Notes: generated from the sequence alone by a model not told the origin. A DNA stretch of 6,695 bases from Acetobacteraceae bacterium (GCA_003164305.1 PLSZ01000509.1:1-6695), one strand, 5' to 3'. Positions 1-6,295 are shown, numbered from the stretch's first letter. Program-made: numbers and translations.

Positions 1-86
1 CCTGGCGCACCAGTTCTCATTTTGGCTTCAGGATTGATTTTCGAGGGTTTTCTCCTGTCCTGGCGGTGTGTGGTCCGGGAACGGTC

Positions 87-1376
87 TCAGGGCGGCCTTG
101 GTGGGGGTCTGGTGAACGCCAGCGTCTCCAGCAGTTCGTCCCAGGTGGCGAATATCAGGTATACGGTGATCGTCGCGAGGCGGCTGAAGAATCGTGTCCG
201 TGACCCGGCCTTCGCCCTGGCGAGGCGCCACTGATCCTCTGCCAGGTCGCAGACCGTGTGAAAGGCGAAGGCCAGCAGATTAAGTACAACAAGCGGAGCC
301 GCGAGATTCTGCTTCCCGTGCCCGAAACTGTGTTCGAGGTTGTAACCACGGGTTTTCAGAACATTGAACGTTTCGTTCTCGATCTTCCAGCGTGCACGGC
401 CACAGGCGGCGAGTTCGACGACGTTTTCCCTGGTGACCGGCAGGTCGGTGATGAAGCTGTTCCGGTAGGTGACCTTGCCGGCCGCATCGGCGATCTCGAC
501 TTCCAGCCAGTTGACCATCAGGGCATCCTTGGTGTCGCGCAACGGAACCCCGGTGATCCAGCGATACCGATGGGTGACCCAGGTCCGGCCGTGCCTGACA
601 CGCTCGGTGCAACTCTCCAACGCGACACCGGTGATGTACTCCTGGATAAGGGTATGCGTGGCGGCCTTGCAGACGAACAGGAAGTTGCCGCCGGCGGCTT
701 GCACCGCCTCGCATAACGGCTGGTGGGAAAACAGATCGTCGCCGAGCCAGATCGGTTTGAGGTGGGCATATTGGCGGCCGTGCGTGGCGAGCCAGCGATG
801 GGCTGCGCGGTTTTCGCAATCCTGCTTCTCCGCGCCGTCCTGAAGCGTGATGAATTCAGGTTCCAGCGGCACGACATGGGCGTGTCCGGGCGCGACGATG
901 GATGCCCCCAGCATGGCATGGAAATACTCAGTCTTGCCGTTGCTCCGGAGCCGTTTCGAGCATTGTCCGCAATGGATCTTGTTGGAACAGAAATACTCGG
1001 TGCCATCGAGAGCGATCAATCTGCGGTTACCAAGACGGTGGAAGGCATTCAGGCCGCCCGATCGTTCCAGCTCCGTCAGTGCCGCCTCAAAGGCCGGATA
1101 AAGCAGCGCCGGTTCGGCTGGGTCGAGCATCGCACGGATATGATTGTCGCTCGGGATCTGGCTCAGCCCAAACAGGCTCTCCCCGTTCGACCGACCGTGG
1201 CCGTCGCGCGGACGCTGTTGGTGCGCCAGGAAAGACGGGCTTCGCATGAAGAACACCGAGAACGCCGCCATGCCGATGTCGCTGATCGGATACGTCACGT
1301 TCGCCCCGTGACGCTTGTCAGGGAGCGTCTCACAGCACGTGCGCAAACGCTCGATCAGGGTTGGGAGGCGAATCAC
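87..1376 (-). CDS. DDE transposase (IS4-type, probably ISNCY group)
   Basis: This 429-residue protein appears intact and would catalyse cut-and-paste movement of the surrounding element. A candidate catalytic triad is visible: D124 in ALDGTEYF, D213 or D214 in IWLGDDLF, and E333 in RARWKIENETFN, inside the RW-IEN context typical of RNase-H-fold transposases. The N-terminal part (about residues 30-85) has the DIGMAAFSVFFM, SPSFLAHQ, HGRSN and DNHIR blocks of this group. After the first Asp comes a cysteine cluster (C130, C136, C139, then H153), possibly metal-binding. The C-terminal helices (GYNLEHSFGHGK, LNLLAFAFH) close the fold. The start is GTG at 1376-1374. No ATG lies between it and the upstream in-frame stop at 1418-1416, and no clear Shine-Dalgarno is seen. 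The exact IS family is my inference. That it is a DDE transposase is well supported. Confidence 0.9.
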   Translation of the reverse strand: MIRLPTLIERLRTCCETLPDKRHGANVTYPISDIGMAAFSVFFMRSPSFLAHQQRPRDGHGRSNGESLFGLSQIPSDNHIRAMLDPAEPALLYPAFEAALTELERSGGLNAFHRLGNRRLIALDGTEYFCSNKIHCGQCSKRLRSNGKTEYFHAMLGASIVAPGHAHVVPLEPEFITLQDGAEKQDCENRAAHRWLATHGRQYAHLKPIWLGDDLFSHQPLCEAVQAAGGNFLFVCKAATHTLIQEYITGVALESCTERVRHGRTWVTHRYRWITGVPLRDTKDALMVNWLEVEIADAAGKVTYRNSFITDLPVTRENVVELAACGRARWKIENETFNVLKTRGYNLEHSFGHGKQNLAAPLVVLNLLAFAFHTVCDLAEDQWRLARAKAGSRTRFFSRLATITVYLIFATWDELLETLAFTRPPPRPP

Positions 1377-1466
1377 GCATCGGTCGAATCGTACATCGGC
1401 CCCGTTTCGGTAGGGTCAATCGATGCCCGACCGCGGATTTGTGCTCAGGTGTGGCTTTGGAGACTC

Positions 1467-1480
1467 ACCCGCGAGCGGGT
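1467..1480. promoter_or_regulatory. 6-2-6 palindromic dyad upstream of transposase
   Basis: ACCCGC-GA-GCGGGT is a perfect 6-bp dyad with a 2-nt centre, about 90 nt upstream of the transposase start. It could be an operator or a small hairpin limiting read-in transcription into the IS. No function is demonstrated, and such short dyads also occur by chance in GC-rich DNA. Confidence 0.2.
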
Positions 1481-1514
1481 CCGTGGTCAACGATTCGGCA
1501 ACACCCGGAATTCC

Positions 1515-1537
1515 TTGCAACTCGTTCGCATTGAGAA
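1515..1537. promoter_or_regulatory. possible Fur-like box, orphaned
   Basis: TTGCAACTCGTTCGCA followed directly by TTGAGAA resembles the TGC-AA...TT-GCA dyads plus GAGAA repeats of Fur boxes upstream of iron-uptake genes in GC-rich proteobacteria. No iron gene follows on either strand, because the adjacent sequence is IS and IS66 debris. The site is therefore either a relic of a displaced promoter or a coincidence. It overlaps the candidate right IS end. Confidence 0.2.
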
Positions 1538-1782
1538 CTGCTGTTCTGGATTGGAGATCATTGACAACCATGTGTGACTAATTTTCGTGTCGCTTGACAG
1601 GGGTGCGGCCCAAGCAGCGTATCCTTCTCTGCGTGGCTCAGTGCGTCGAGATCGGAGGGCGGGGTCACCCAAGCGTTAGAATCGACTCGAACGTGACCGT
1701 GTCAAGTGCGATCCGAAGCGGTACCAGGTTGACTGCTTCCGCCCAACCATCGCTCGCGACAGGGTGCGACTATCCCAGGTGA

Positions 1783-2068
1783 GCAATTACGAAAGAGACG
1801 ACCTGCCCGTGCTGTGACGGTTCGCTGCATGGGATCGGAGAAGACCGCGCCGAGATGCTCGATTACCTGCCCGCCCCGCTGCGTGTGAAGCTGATCCGCC
1901 GCCCGCGTCTTCGCCGACGCGCATGCGAGGGAGCGGTTATTCAAGCGCTCGCGCCGGAGCGCCCGATCGATGGCGGCATGTCCACCGAGGCATGAGTGGC
2001 GCGGGTCATGATCAGTGGCGCGCGACGTCTGTCGCGAACGGCAGATCTCGATCGACCCTTAACATCGG
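1783..2068 (+). pseudogene. tnpC: IS66 family transposase (tnpC) fragment
   Basis: One plus-strand frame carries the zinc-finger region and the start of the catalytic domain of IS66 TnpC. The segments TTCPCCDGSLHGIGED, RAEMLDYLPAPLRVKLIRRP, ACEGAVIQALAPERPIDGGM and STEA match the family in order. An in-frame TGA at 1993-1995 then interrupts it. The same frame resumes with VARVMIS and, after about 10-14 missing residues (the family's KYADHLPLYRQ region), with LSRTADLDRPLTSE, equivalent to the usual RQGIDLDRSTL. Further decay is visible: the first cysteine of the second zinc pair (family YACRACE) is lost, reading LRRRACE. There is no start codon, because a stop at 1780-1782 precedes the open stretch, and most of the roughly 500-residue protein is missing. 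It cannot make a working transposase and marks an old IS66 insertion. Confidence 0.82.
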
Positions 2069-2073
2069 AACTT

Positions 2074-2087
2074 CCTGACCCGTCAGG
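2074..2087. repeat. 6-2-6 dyad CCTGAC-CC-GTCAGG
   Basis: This perfect 6-bp inverted repeat with a 2-nt centre lies immediately after the last recognisable IS66 homology. It could be an operator for the downstream operon or a scar of the element. There is no T run, so it is not an intrinsic terminator. Confidence 0.25.
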
Positions 2088-2194
2088 GCTATGTGTCAAC
2101 CAGTTCGGATACCGCTCTAAAGACTCCCGGACTTCCGGGGCGGACAATTCAGACGGTAAACCCGGCCCGAAAACCAGAATGTGGAAGGAGAAAG

Positions 2195-2227
2195 ATGCGG
2201 CGCAATTCAGATATTCCTATAGCCTGA
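2195..2227 (+). CDS. possible 10-residue leader peptide
   Basis: ATG at 2195 is preceded by GGAAGGAGAAAG, a near-perfect Shine-Dalgarno at ideal distance. This is the best ribosome site anywhere ahead of the operon. The frame reads MRRNSDIPIA and stops at TGA 2225-2227, about 150 nt upstream of the VOC gene. The residues show no obvious regulatory bias, such as runs of one amino acid. With the hairpin at 2259-2278 it has the layout of a leader-peptide attenuator. It may equally be the broken N-terminus of a lost gene. Confidence 0.25.
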   Translation: MRRNSDIPIA

Positions 2228-2258
2228 TAAAATGCACCCTGAAGCAGCGATCCGGTCG

Positions 2259-2278
2259 AAGGGCCGCCCCGCCCTTTT
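2259..2278 (+). terminator. short terminator-like hairpin upstream of operon
   Basis: AAGGGC (2259-2264) pairs with GCCCTT (2271-2276) across a 6-nt loop, and the right arm runs into four T residues (2275-2278). The stem is only 6 bp and the T run is short, so termination would be weak. Its place between the tiny open frame and the VOC start allows an attenuator role or the end of an older transcript from the left. Confidence 0.3.
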
Positions 2279-2374
2279 CCCGGACCCACAGAGAGGAGCC
2301 TAACCGTCACCCGTTTGCGCTGAGGAGGAAATCGGGTAGAGCCGCCAGGTTGAAACTGAAGGAGCCTCACAACG

Positions 2375-2776
2375 ATGCGTTTCACCATAGACCGCATCGA
2401 CCATATCGTCCTGAATGTCACCGATGTGGACATTGCCGCCGCGTGGTATCAGCGCGTTCTCGGTATGGAGCGGGAAGATTTCGGTCCGGATCACCGTACC
2501 GCGCTGAAGTTCGGGGGTCAGAAGATCAACCTTCGGCCCCATGACCAGGATGTTTATTCATGGCCCACCGGGATGACGCATGAGGCCGGTGCAGGCGATG
2601 TGTGTTTCGTTACCGCCGTTCCACCGGATGAAGTCGTCGCCCATCTGCATGATTGTGGCGTGGCCGTCGTACAAGGTCCCGTCGAACGAGCCGGCGCACT
2701 CGGGCCCATCAAGTCTGTGTATTGCCGCGACCCCGACGGAAACCTGGTCGAAATTTCCTCTTATCAGAGCGATTAA
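2375..2776 (+). CDS. VOC family protein (glyoxalase/dioxygenase-like fold)
   Basis: This 133-residue protein is a single vicinal-oxygen-chelate unit of two beta-alpha-beta-beta-beta modules. The first module starts with RIDHIVLNVTD (H10 a likely metal ligand) and AAAWYQRVLGME. FGGQKINLRPH follows at about 46-56. The second module starts at AGAGDVCFVT (D75 where many relatives have His) and ends with YCRDPDGNLVEISSY (E126 the second likely ligand). It most resembles the small group often annotated as VOC 'virulence protein', whose substrate is not established. ATG 2375 is chosen because GAAGGAG lies 10 nt upstream. The stop TAA overlaps the ATG of the next gene by one base (TAATG), so the two are probably co-translated. 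A link to queuosine metabolism is inferred from position only. Other roles, such as fosfomycin resistance or lactoylglutathione lyase, have no specific support. Confidence 0.9.
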   Translation: MRFTIDRIDHIVLNVTDVDIAAAWYQRVLGMEREDFGPDHRTALKFGGQKINLRPHDQDVYSWPTGMTHEAGAGDVCFVTAVPPDEVVAHLHDCGVAVVQGPVERAGALGPIKSVYCRDPDGNLVEISSYQSD

Positions 2777-3324
2777 TGGATAGCTTGCGCCGTTTTCGGG
2801 TAGGAGTCGCCGCGTTCTTCGGCTTCTTGGCTTGCATACCGCTGGCAAACTGGCTGATCCAGCACGCTGGGACTGTTTGCGTTTCTGACGGGCCGTGTCT
2901 CATCCCGGTCGCCCCCGGCCTGATGGCACCCTCTGGAGTGATAACGGTCGGGGCCGCGTTAGTACTGCGCGACGTCGTACAGCGGTGCGTAGGGTTGCGC
3001 TTCGGTCTAGTCGCAATCGCGATCGGGATCGCTTTGTCAGCATTGTTGGCGCCGCCCTCATTGGTTTTCGCATCCGGAACCGCCTTCGCCTTGGGTGAAC
3101 TAACTGACTTCGTAATCTACACCCCCCTCCAGAGCAGACGACTGACGGCTGCGATCGTCGCGGCGTCGCTCGTCGGCCTGGTGGTTGATTCAATCGTGTT
3201 CCTCTCCATCGCGTTCGGTAGCCTTGAATTCCTATCCGGTCAGATTGTTGGCAAAGCCTGGGCCGTCTTATTTGCAATTCCTCTGGTACGGCTGTTACGC
3301 CGGGTCGCTCCGACCCCCGCGTGA
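2776..3324 (+). CDS. VUT family queuosine precursor transporter (YhhQ-like)
   Basis: This 182-residue, very hydrophobic inner-membrane protein has about five to six membrane segments, near residues 10-29, 54-65, 74-93, 98-117, 124-148 and 157-174. It has the features of the VUT/DUF165 family: SGVITVGAALVLRDVVQR (53-70), GTAFALGELTDFVIYTPLQ (101-119), VVDSIVFLSIAFG (136-148) and GQIVGKAWAVLFAIPL (155-170). Escherichia coli YhhQ of this family imports preQ0/preQ1. Because queA, tgt and queF follow directly, import of a 7-deazaguanine precursor is the natural role. The start is ATG 2776, overlapping the VOC stop by one base. A longer frame upstream is open but lies inside the VOC gene. The stop TGA shares its last base with the queA ATG (TGATG), which suggests translational coupling. 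Confidence 0.9.
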   Translation: MDSLRRFRVGVAAFFGFLACIPLANWLIQHAGTVCVSDGPCLIPVAPGLMAPSGVITVGAALVLRDVVQRCVGLRFGLVAIAIGIALSALLAPPSLVFASGTAFALGELTDFVIYTPLQSRRLTAAIVAASLVGLVVDSIVFLSIAFGSLEFLSGQIVGKAWAVLFAIPLVRLLRRVAPTPA

Positions 3325-4556
3325 TGGTAGTCCGCCTCACTGAGTTTGACTTCGAGTTGCCGCCGGACCGTATCGCGCACAGGCCGGTTCGGCCGCGGGA
3401 TGCCGCGCGTTTGCTTTGCGTACAAGGCAGCGGCGGCTTCTCAGGTCGTCATCCCGATCCTGCTCACGATGGTGTCTCTCCACGTTCCGGCCGCGGCTCA
3501 ACACAGCCAAACCATGAGACGGGTGGGGATCGGCGGGTTCTCCGGGACGCGAGGGTGACCGAGGAATTAGCGCGGCAATCAGGCCAACTTCCCGGCGACG
3601 GACGGAATCTTGTCAGCATGGACGACCGAATCGTGCGCGACCTGCCTGACCTGCTCCGGCCAGGCGACATATTGGTGGCAAACGACACACGAGTGATCCC
3701 CGCTCAACTCACCGCGCGTCATGGCAACGCGCGGATCGGTGTCACGTTAAATCAGCCGCGGGCGGAAGGCACGTGGCATGCGCTCGCACGCAATGCCCGG
3801 CGTCTCCATGAGGGCGATAAATTAAGCTTCGACGGCGACAGCGACCTGTCCGCCGTGATTATAGCCCGCGACCAGAATGGCGGAGTGATATTACGCTTTG
3901 ACCAACAGGATACGAAATTCCTTGACGCCCTACGCCGCAACGCCTCGTTGGCTCTGCCGCCATACATTTCCCGCCCACACGGGCCGGAGCCCGCGGACGC
4001 CACGGACTATCAAACAGTCTTCGCGAACAACGATGGCGCCGTCGCGGCACCAACCGCCGGTCTGCATTTCACTCCCGCTTTGCTAACCGTGCTCGAAGCT
4101 CGCGGTATTCTTCGGGCATTCGTCACACTTCATGTGGGTGCGGGGACATTTCTGCCGGTACGGTCTGACGACGTCAGCCACCACACCATGCACGCCGAGT
4201 ATGGCGAAATCTCAGCCAGCACCGCTCGGTCGATCAACGAAGCTCGAGCAAGCGGTGGCCGGCTCGTCGCGATCGGGACGACCAGCTTGCGTTTATTGGA
4301 GAGCGCGGTGGATGAAAGCGGCATGATCGCGCCGTTCGCGGGACAGACGTCGCTGTTCATCCTGCCCGGATACCGATTCCGTGCCGTCGATGTGCTAATG
4401 ACGAACTTTCACTTACCGCGATCGACCTTATTCATGCTCGTCTGTGCCTTCGCGGGCACCGAAACGATGCGCGCGGCTTATGCGCACGCGGTCGCCGCCG
4501 GATATCGCTTTTATTCTTATGGCGACGCTTCGTTGCTGTACCGCGATGATCGGTAA
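3324..4556 (+). CDS. queA: S-adenosylmethionine:tRNA ribosyltransferase-isomerase QueA, with N-terminal insert
   Basis: QueA moves and rearranges the ribosyl group of S-adenosylmethionine onto preQ1 in tRNA, giving epoxyqueuosine. The protein has 410 residues, whereas family members are usually about 340-360. Conserved blocks are present in order: [20 protein letters not shown] (8-27), [19 protein letters not shown] (111-129), DYQTVFA (228-234), [13 protein letters not shown] (238-250), [10 protein letters not shown] (270-279), MHAEY (289-293), TTSLRLLES (319-327), [19 protein letters not shown] (360-378) and YRFYSYGDA (394-402). The excess is one insert of about 55 residues between RLLCV (to 33) and [21 protein letters not shown] (from about 91). 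It is Gly/Arg/Pro-rich and probably disordered. ATG 3324 overlaps the transporter stop by one base. GTG 3321 would give one more residue. No Shine-Dalgarno is seen, so translation likely depends on coupling. The C-terminal 11 nt overlap tgt. The insert is at a variable loop and activity may be retained. Confidence 0.94.
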   Translation: MVVRLTEFDFELPPDRIAHRPVRPRDAARLLCVQGSGGFSGRHPDPAHDGVSPRSGRGSTQPNHETGGDRRVLRDARVTEELARQSGQLPGDGRNLVSMDDRIVRDLPDLLRPGDILVANDTRVIPAQLTARHGNARIGVTLNQPRAEGTWHALARNARRLHEGDKLSFDGDSDLSAVIIARDQNGGVILRFDQQDTKFLDALRRNASLALPPYISRPHGPEPADATDYQTVFANNDGAVAAPTAGLHFTPALLTVLEARGILRAFVTLHVGAGTFLPVRSDDVSHHTMHAEYGEISASTARSINEARASGGRLVAIGTTSLRLLESAVDESGMIAPFAGQTSLFILPGYRFRAVDVLMTNFHLPRSTLFMLVCAFAGTETMRAAYAHAVAAGYRFYSYGDASLLYRDDR

Positions 4557-5676
4557 CACCTTCGGCTTCACTATCGACGGCGGCGATGGAGCCGCCCGAG
4601 CCGGGACCGTCCACACCGCGCATGGGCCAATCGAGACGCCGGTCTTCATGCCCGTCGGCACCGCTGGAACCGTAAAAGCGATGACCGCCGACTCCGTGCG
4701 AGCGACCGGTTCCAGCATCGTCCTGGGCAACACTTATCACCTGATGTTGCGCCCTGGCGCCGAGCGGATCGCTCGATTGGGTGGTCTGCATCAGTTCATG
4801 GACTGGCCTGGTCCCATACTGACTGACTCAGGCGGGTTTCAGGTCATGTCTCTGGCGAAACTTCGTAAGCTCGACTCTGATGGCGTCACGTTCCAGTCCC
4901 ACATTGACGGCTCGAGCCATCGCCTGACCCCCGCGCGGTCTATCCAGATTCAACACCTGCTCGACACAACCATCACCATGACGCTAGATGAATGCACACC
5001 ATTCCCCGCGACACTGGAGCAGGCGCGGCAGTCGATGGAACTGTCCTCGCGGTGGGCCGCATTATCGCGCGACAATTTCGTGACCCGTCCAGGCTATGGG
5101 CTGTTTGGGATCGTGCAAGGCAGTATCTATCCGGAGTTGAGAGCCGAGTCAGCGGCGGTGCTGCGCGATATCGGCTTCGATGGATATGCGATTGGCGGCC
5201 TCGCGGTCGGCGAGGGGCAAGCCACGATGTTCGCTACGCTGAACGCCACCGTACCGTACCTCCCCGTCAATCGGCCGCGCTATTTGATGGGCGTCGGCAC
5301 GCCCGATGATATTGTTGGCGCGGTTGAGCGCGGTATCGACATGTTCGACTGCGTTATGCCGACGCGCGCCGGACGAACGGCTCGGGCCTTTACATCAAGG
5401 GGCATCTTCAATCTGCGCAACGCGAGGTTCGCCGACGATGCTGGCCCACTCGACCCCGACTGCGCCTGCCCAGCTTGCGCGAAACATTCCAGAGCTTACC
5501 TGCATCACCTGTTTAAAGCGGAGGAAATGCTCGGACCGATGTTGCTCACCTGGCATAATATTCAATATTATCAGAGTCTCACTCACGGGCTGCGTCACGC
5601 CATTCGGAGTGGCGCGTTGGCGACGCATGTGGGTCAACTGCGAGCTTCATGGAACGCATCGGAGACCCTCGCATGA
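4546..5676 (+). CDS. tgt: tRNA-guanine(34) transglycosylase
   Basis: Tgt exchanges guanine 34 in tRNA-Asp, -Asn, -His and -Tyr for preQ1. The protein is 376 residues, the normal bacterial length, with a TIM-barrel fold. Key positions, by family knowledge, are all there: D94 in LTDSGGFQV (general acid/base), D148 and C150 in LDECTP (substrate pocket), Q191 in GIVQGS, the bacterial-type GGLAVGE loop (217-223), nucleophile D268 in MFDCVMPTR, and the zinc site C306, C308, C311 and H337. Cys and Val in the pocket (C150, V221) indicate a preQ1-using bacterial enzyme rather than the eukaryotic queuine type. ATG 4546 is chosen because homology starts at NTFGFTIDG and the usual length results. It overlaps the end of queA by 11 nt. 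An in-frame ATG at 4444 would only add queA-overlapping residues. The stop TGA overlaps the queF start (ATGA). Confidence 0.97.
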   Translation: MIGNTFGFTIDGGDGAARAGTVHTAHGPIETPVFMPVGTAGTVKAMTADSVRATGSSIVLGNTYHLMLRPGAERIARLGGLHQFMDWPGPILTDSGGFQVMSLAKLRKLDSDGVTFQSHIDGSSHRLTPARSIQIQHLLDTTITMTLDECTPFPATLEQARQSMELSSRWAALSRDNFVTRPGYGLFGIVQGSIYPELRAESAAVLRDIGFDGYAIGGLAVGEGQATMFATLNATVPYLPVNRPRYLMGVGTPDDIVGAVERGIDMFDCVMPTRAGRTARAFTSRGIFNLRNARFADDAGPLDPDCACPACAKHSRAYLHHLFKAEEMLGPMLLTWHNIQYYQSLTHGLRHAIRSGALATHVGQLRASWNASETLA

Positions 5677-6131
5677 TCGATACTTCGGGACTGACCCAAC
5701 TAGGACAGCGAACAGTGATTCCGGACTCACCGGATCAGGCGGTGCTGGAACGTGTGAACGCTCCAGCCCCGGACAAACAGTATGTCGTGCGATTTACCTG
5801 CCCGGAGTTCACCTCGCTGTGCCCGCTGACCGGCCAACCGGATTTCGCGCACATCGTCATCGATTACATCCCAGGCCAGTGGATCGTGGAAAGCAAGTCG
5901 CTTAAACTGTTTCTGAATTCGTTCCGCAATCATGGCACATTCCATGAGGCCTGCACGATGCTGATCGCGGAACGATTGATCGTTTTGCTCGACCCATTTT
6001 GGCTACGGATCGGTGGGTACTGGTATCCACGCGGCGGGATGCCGATCGATGTATTCTGGCAAAGTTGCGTGCCGCCGGAAGGCGCATGGGTTCCGCCACA
6101 GGATGTGCCAGGTTACCGAGGCCGGGGTTGA
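5673..6131 (+). CDS. queF: NADPH-dependent 7-cyano-7-deazaguanine (preQ0) reductase, unimodular
   Basis: QueF reduces the nitrile of preQ0 to the aminomethyl group of preQ1 with NADPH, supplying the substrate of Tgt. It is 152 residues, the short T-fold type found in Bacillus and many alphaproteobacteria, rather than the two-module enterobacterial type. The QueF signature [15 protein letters not shown] spans residues 73-87. The catalytic Cys is C50 in [14 protein letters not shown], with D57 as general acid and H91/E92 (TFHEAC) binding substrate. The offset to the Bacillus enzyme is constant at 5. The C-terminus PYRGRG-like end (DVPGYRGRG) is intact. ATG 5673 is chosen over ATG 5649: it shares ATGA with the tgt stop, and GGAG at 5661-5664 sits 8 nt ahead, whereas 5649 has no good ribosome site. 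It is the last clear gene of the operon. Confidence 0.96.
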   Translation: MIDTSGLTQLGQRTVIPDSPDQAVLERVNAPAPDKQYVVRFTCPEFTSLCPLTGQPDFAHIVIDYIPGQWIVESKSLKLFLNSFRNHGTFHEACTMLIAERLIVLLDPFWLRIGGYWYPRGGMPIDVFWQSCVPPEGAWVPPQDVPGYRGRG

Positions 6132-6295
6132 CGCGCACAAGATCGTGTCCCGTACGGTGGTGTAAGAGCCAGTGCTCCAGCACGATCTACGGCGGATCTG
6201 ACTGGACTTATCAGGGCATCGACGCCGACAATCCGGGCGGAGCGTTATCGCTCTTAGGTGCGGTGGTTTCCTGCGTCATGTATCGTCCGCGTTGA
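6128..6295 (+). CDS. doubtful 55-residue frame after queF
   Basis: A TTG at 6128 overlaps the queF stop as TTGA, and GAGG lies 6 nt upstream. The open frame then runs 55 codons to TGA 6293-6295. The C-terminal half ([19 protein letters not shown]) is hydrophobic with a basic end, faintly like the tail of small YeaQ/YmgE-type membrane proteins. The N-terminal half looks like nothing. The rare start and an overlapping minus-strand open frame argue for caution. It may be a coincidental frame or the remnant of a gene tail. Confidence 0.2.
   Translation: MTRTRSCPVRWCKSQCSSTIYGGSDWTYQGIDADNPGGALSLLGAVVSCVMYRPR
6140..6188. repeat. 8-bp inverted repeat just downstream of queF
   Basis: AGATCGTG (6140-6147) is the exact inverse of CACGATCT (6181-6188). 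The 33-nt loop and right arm contain a second small dyad, GTGCT-CC-AGCAC (6172-6183), which competes for the right arm. The structure begins 8 nt after the queF stop, where an operon terminator or a 3'-end stabilising hairpin would be expected. No T run follows, so it does not look like a classic intrinsic terminator. Confidence 0.3.

Larger units (their letters stand above)
11..1540 (-). mobile_element. probable insertion sequence, single transposase gene
   Basis: The element is defined by the intact transposase gene it contains. The only candidate ends I can find are a 9-bp inverted pair: CAGTTCTCA at 11-19 and TGAGAACTG at 1532-1540. The match does not continue usefully inward, and no target-site duplication is visible outside it: the flanks CCTGGCGCAC and CTGTTCTGGA are unrelated. 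The arms enclose the gene with about 70 nt downstream and 155 nt upstream, a reasonable IS layout and size (1.53 kb). A chance 9-bp match between two flanks of this size is not negligible, so the boundaries are tentative. The left end may also lie outside the window. Confidence 0.35.
1377..1782. other. non-coding accessory stretch between IS and IS66 remnant
   Basis: No open frame here shows convincing protein character. It contains a 6-2-6 dyad ACCCGCGAGCGGGT (1467-1480), a Fur-like site (1515-1537) and the candidate right IS end (1532-1540). There is also a perfect TTGACA hexamer at 1594-1599, but no good -10 follows it: GCGTAT lies at 17 nt and TATCCT at 20 nt. I see no tRNA, CRISPR or recognisable gene fragment. 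Confidence 0.6.
2088..2374 (+). promoter_or_regulatory. upstream region of the queuosine operon
   Basis: This 287-nt stretch precedes the operon and should contain its promoter, but no textbook -35/-10 pair is visible. The most promoter-like part is the A+T-rich segment around 2205-2233 (ATATTCCTATAG, then GATAAAAT), which lacks a good -35. Three purine-rich ribosome-site-like blocks occur: GAGAGGAG (2291-2298), GAGGAGGAA (2322-2330) and GAAGGAG (2358-2364). Only the last sits near a start codon. I looked for a preQ1 riboswitch core and found none. Confidence 0.45.

Noticed and set aside
1534..1547. AGAAC-TGCT-GTTCT as a LexA box
   Set aside because: Alphaproteobacterial LexA uses a direct repeat GTTC-N7-GTTC. 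This 4-nt-spaced dyad fits the Gram-positive pattern, and no SOS gene is adjacent.
723..1577. 284-codon plus-strand open frame
   Set aside because: It is antisense to the clearly conserved transposase and its product resembles no family. Long antisense frames are common in GC-rich genes.
2088..2374. preQ1 riboswitch ahead of the operon
   Set aside because: I searched by eye for the short preQ1-I hairpin with its A-rich tail and found neither.
2653..2775. Upstream extension of the transporter
   Set aside because: The added residues are Arg-rich products of the VOC gene in another frame. ATG 2776 gives a normal membrane protein.
3346..3558. 70-codon plus-strand frame inside queA as a separate gene
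   Set aside because: Its first part overlaps conserved queA sequence and has no ribosome site of its own. I treat it only as evidence on the origin of the queA insert.
4444..4545. Upstream extension of Tgt from ATG 4444
   Set aside because: It would add 34 residues translated from queA sequence and exceed the normal family length. Homology begins at 4546.
5306..5905. 199-codon plus-strand open frame across tgt and queF
   Set aside because: It is a shifted-frame shadow of two strongly conserved genes.
5902..6183. 93-codon minus-strand frame opposite queF
   Set aside because: Most of it is antisense to queF and it has no recognisable domains.
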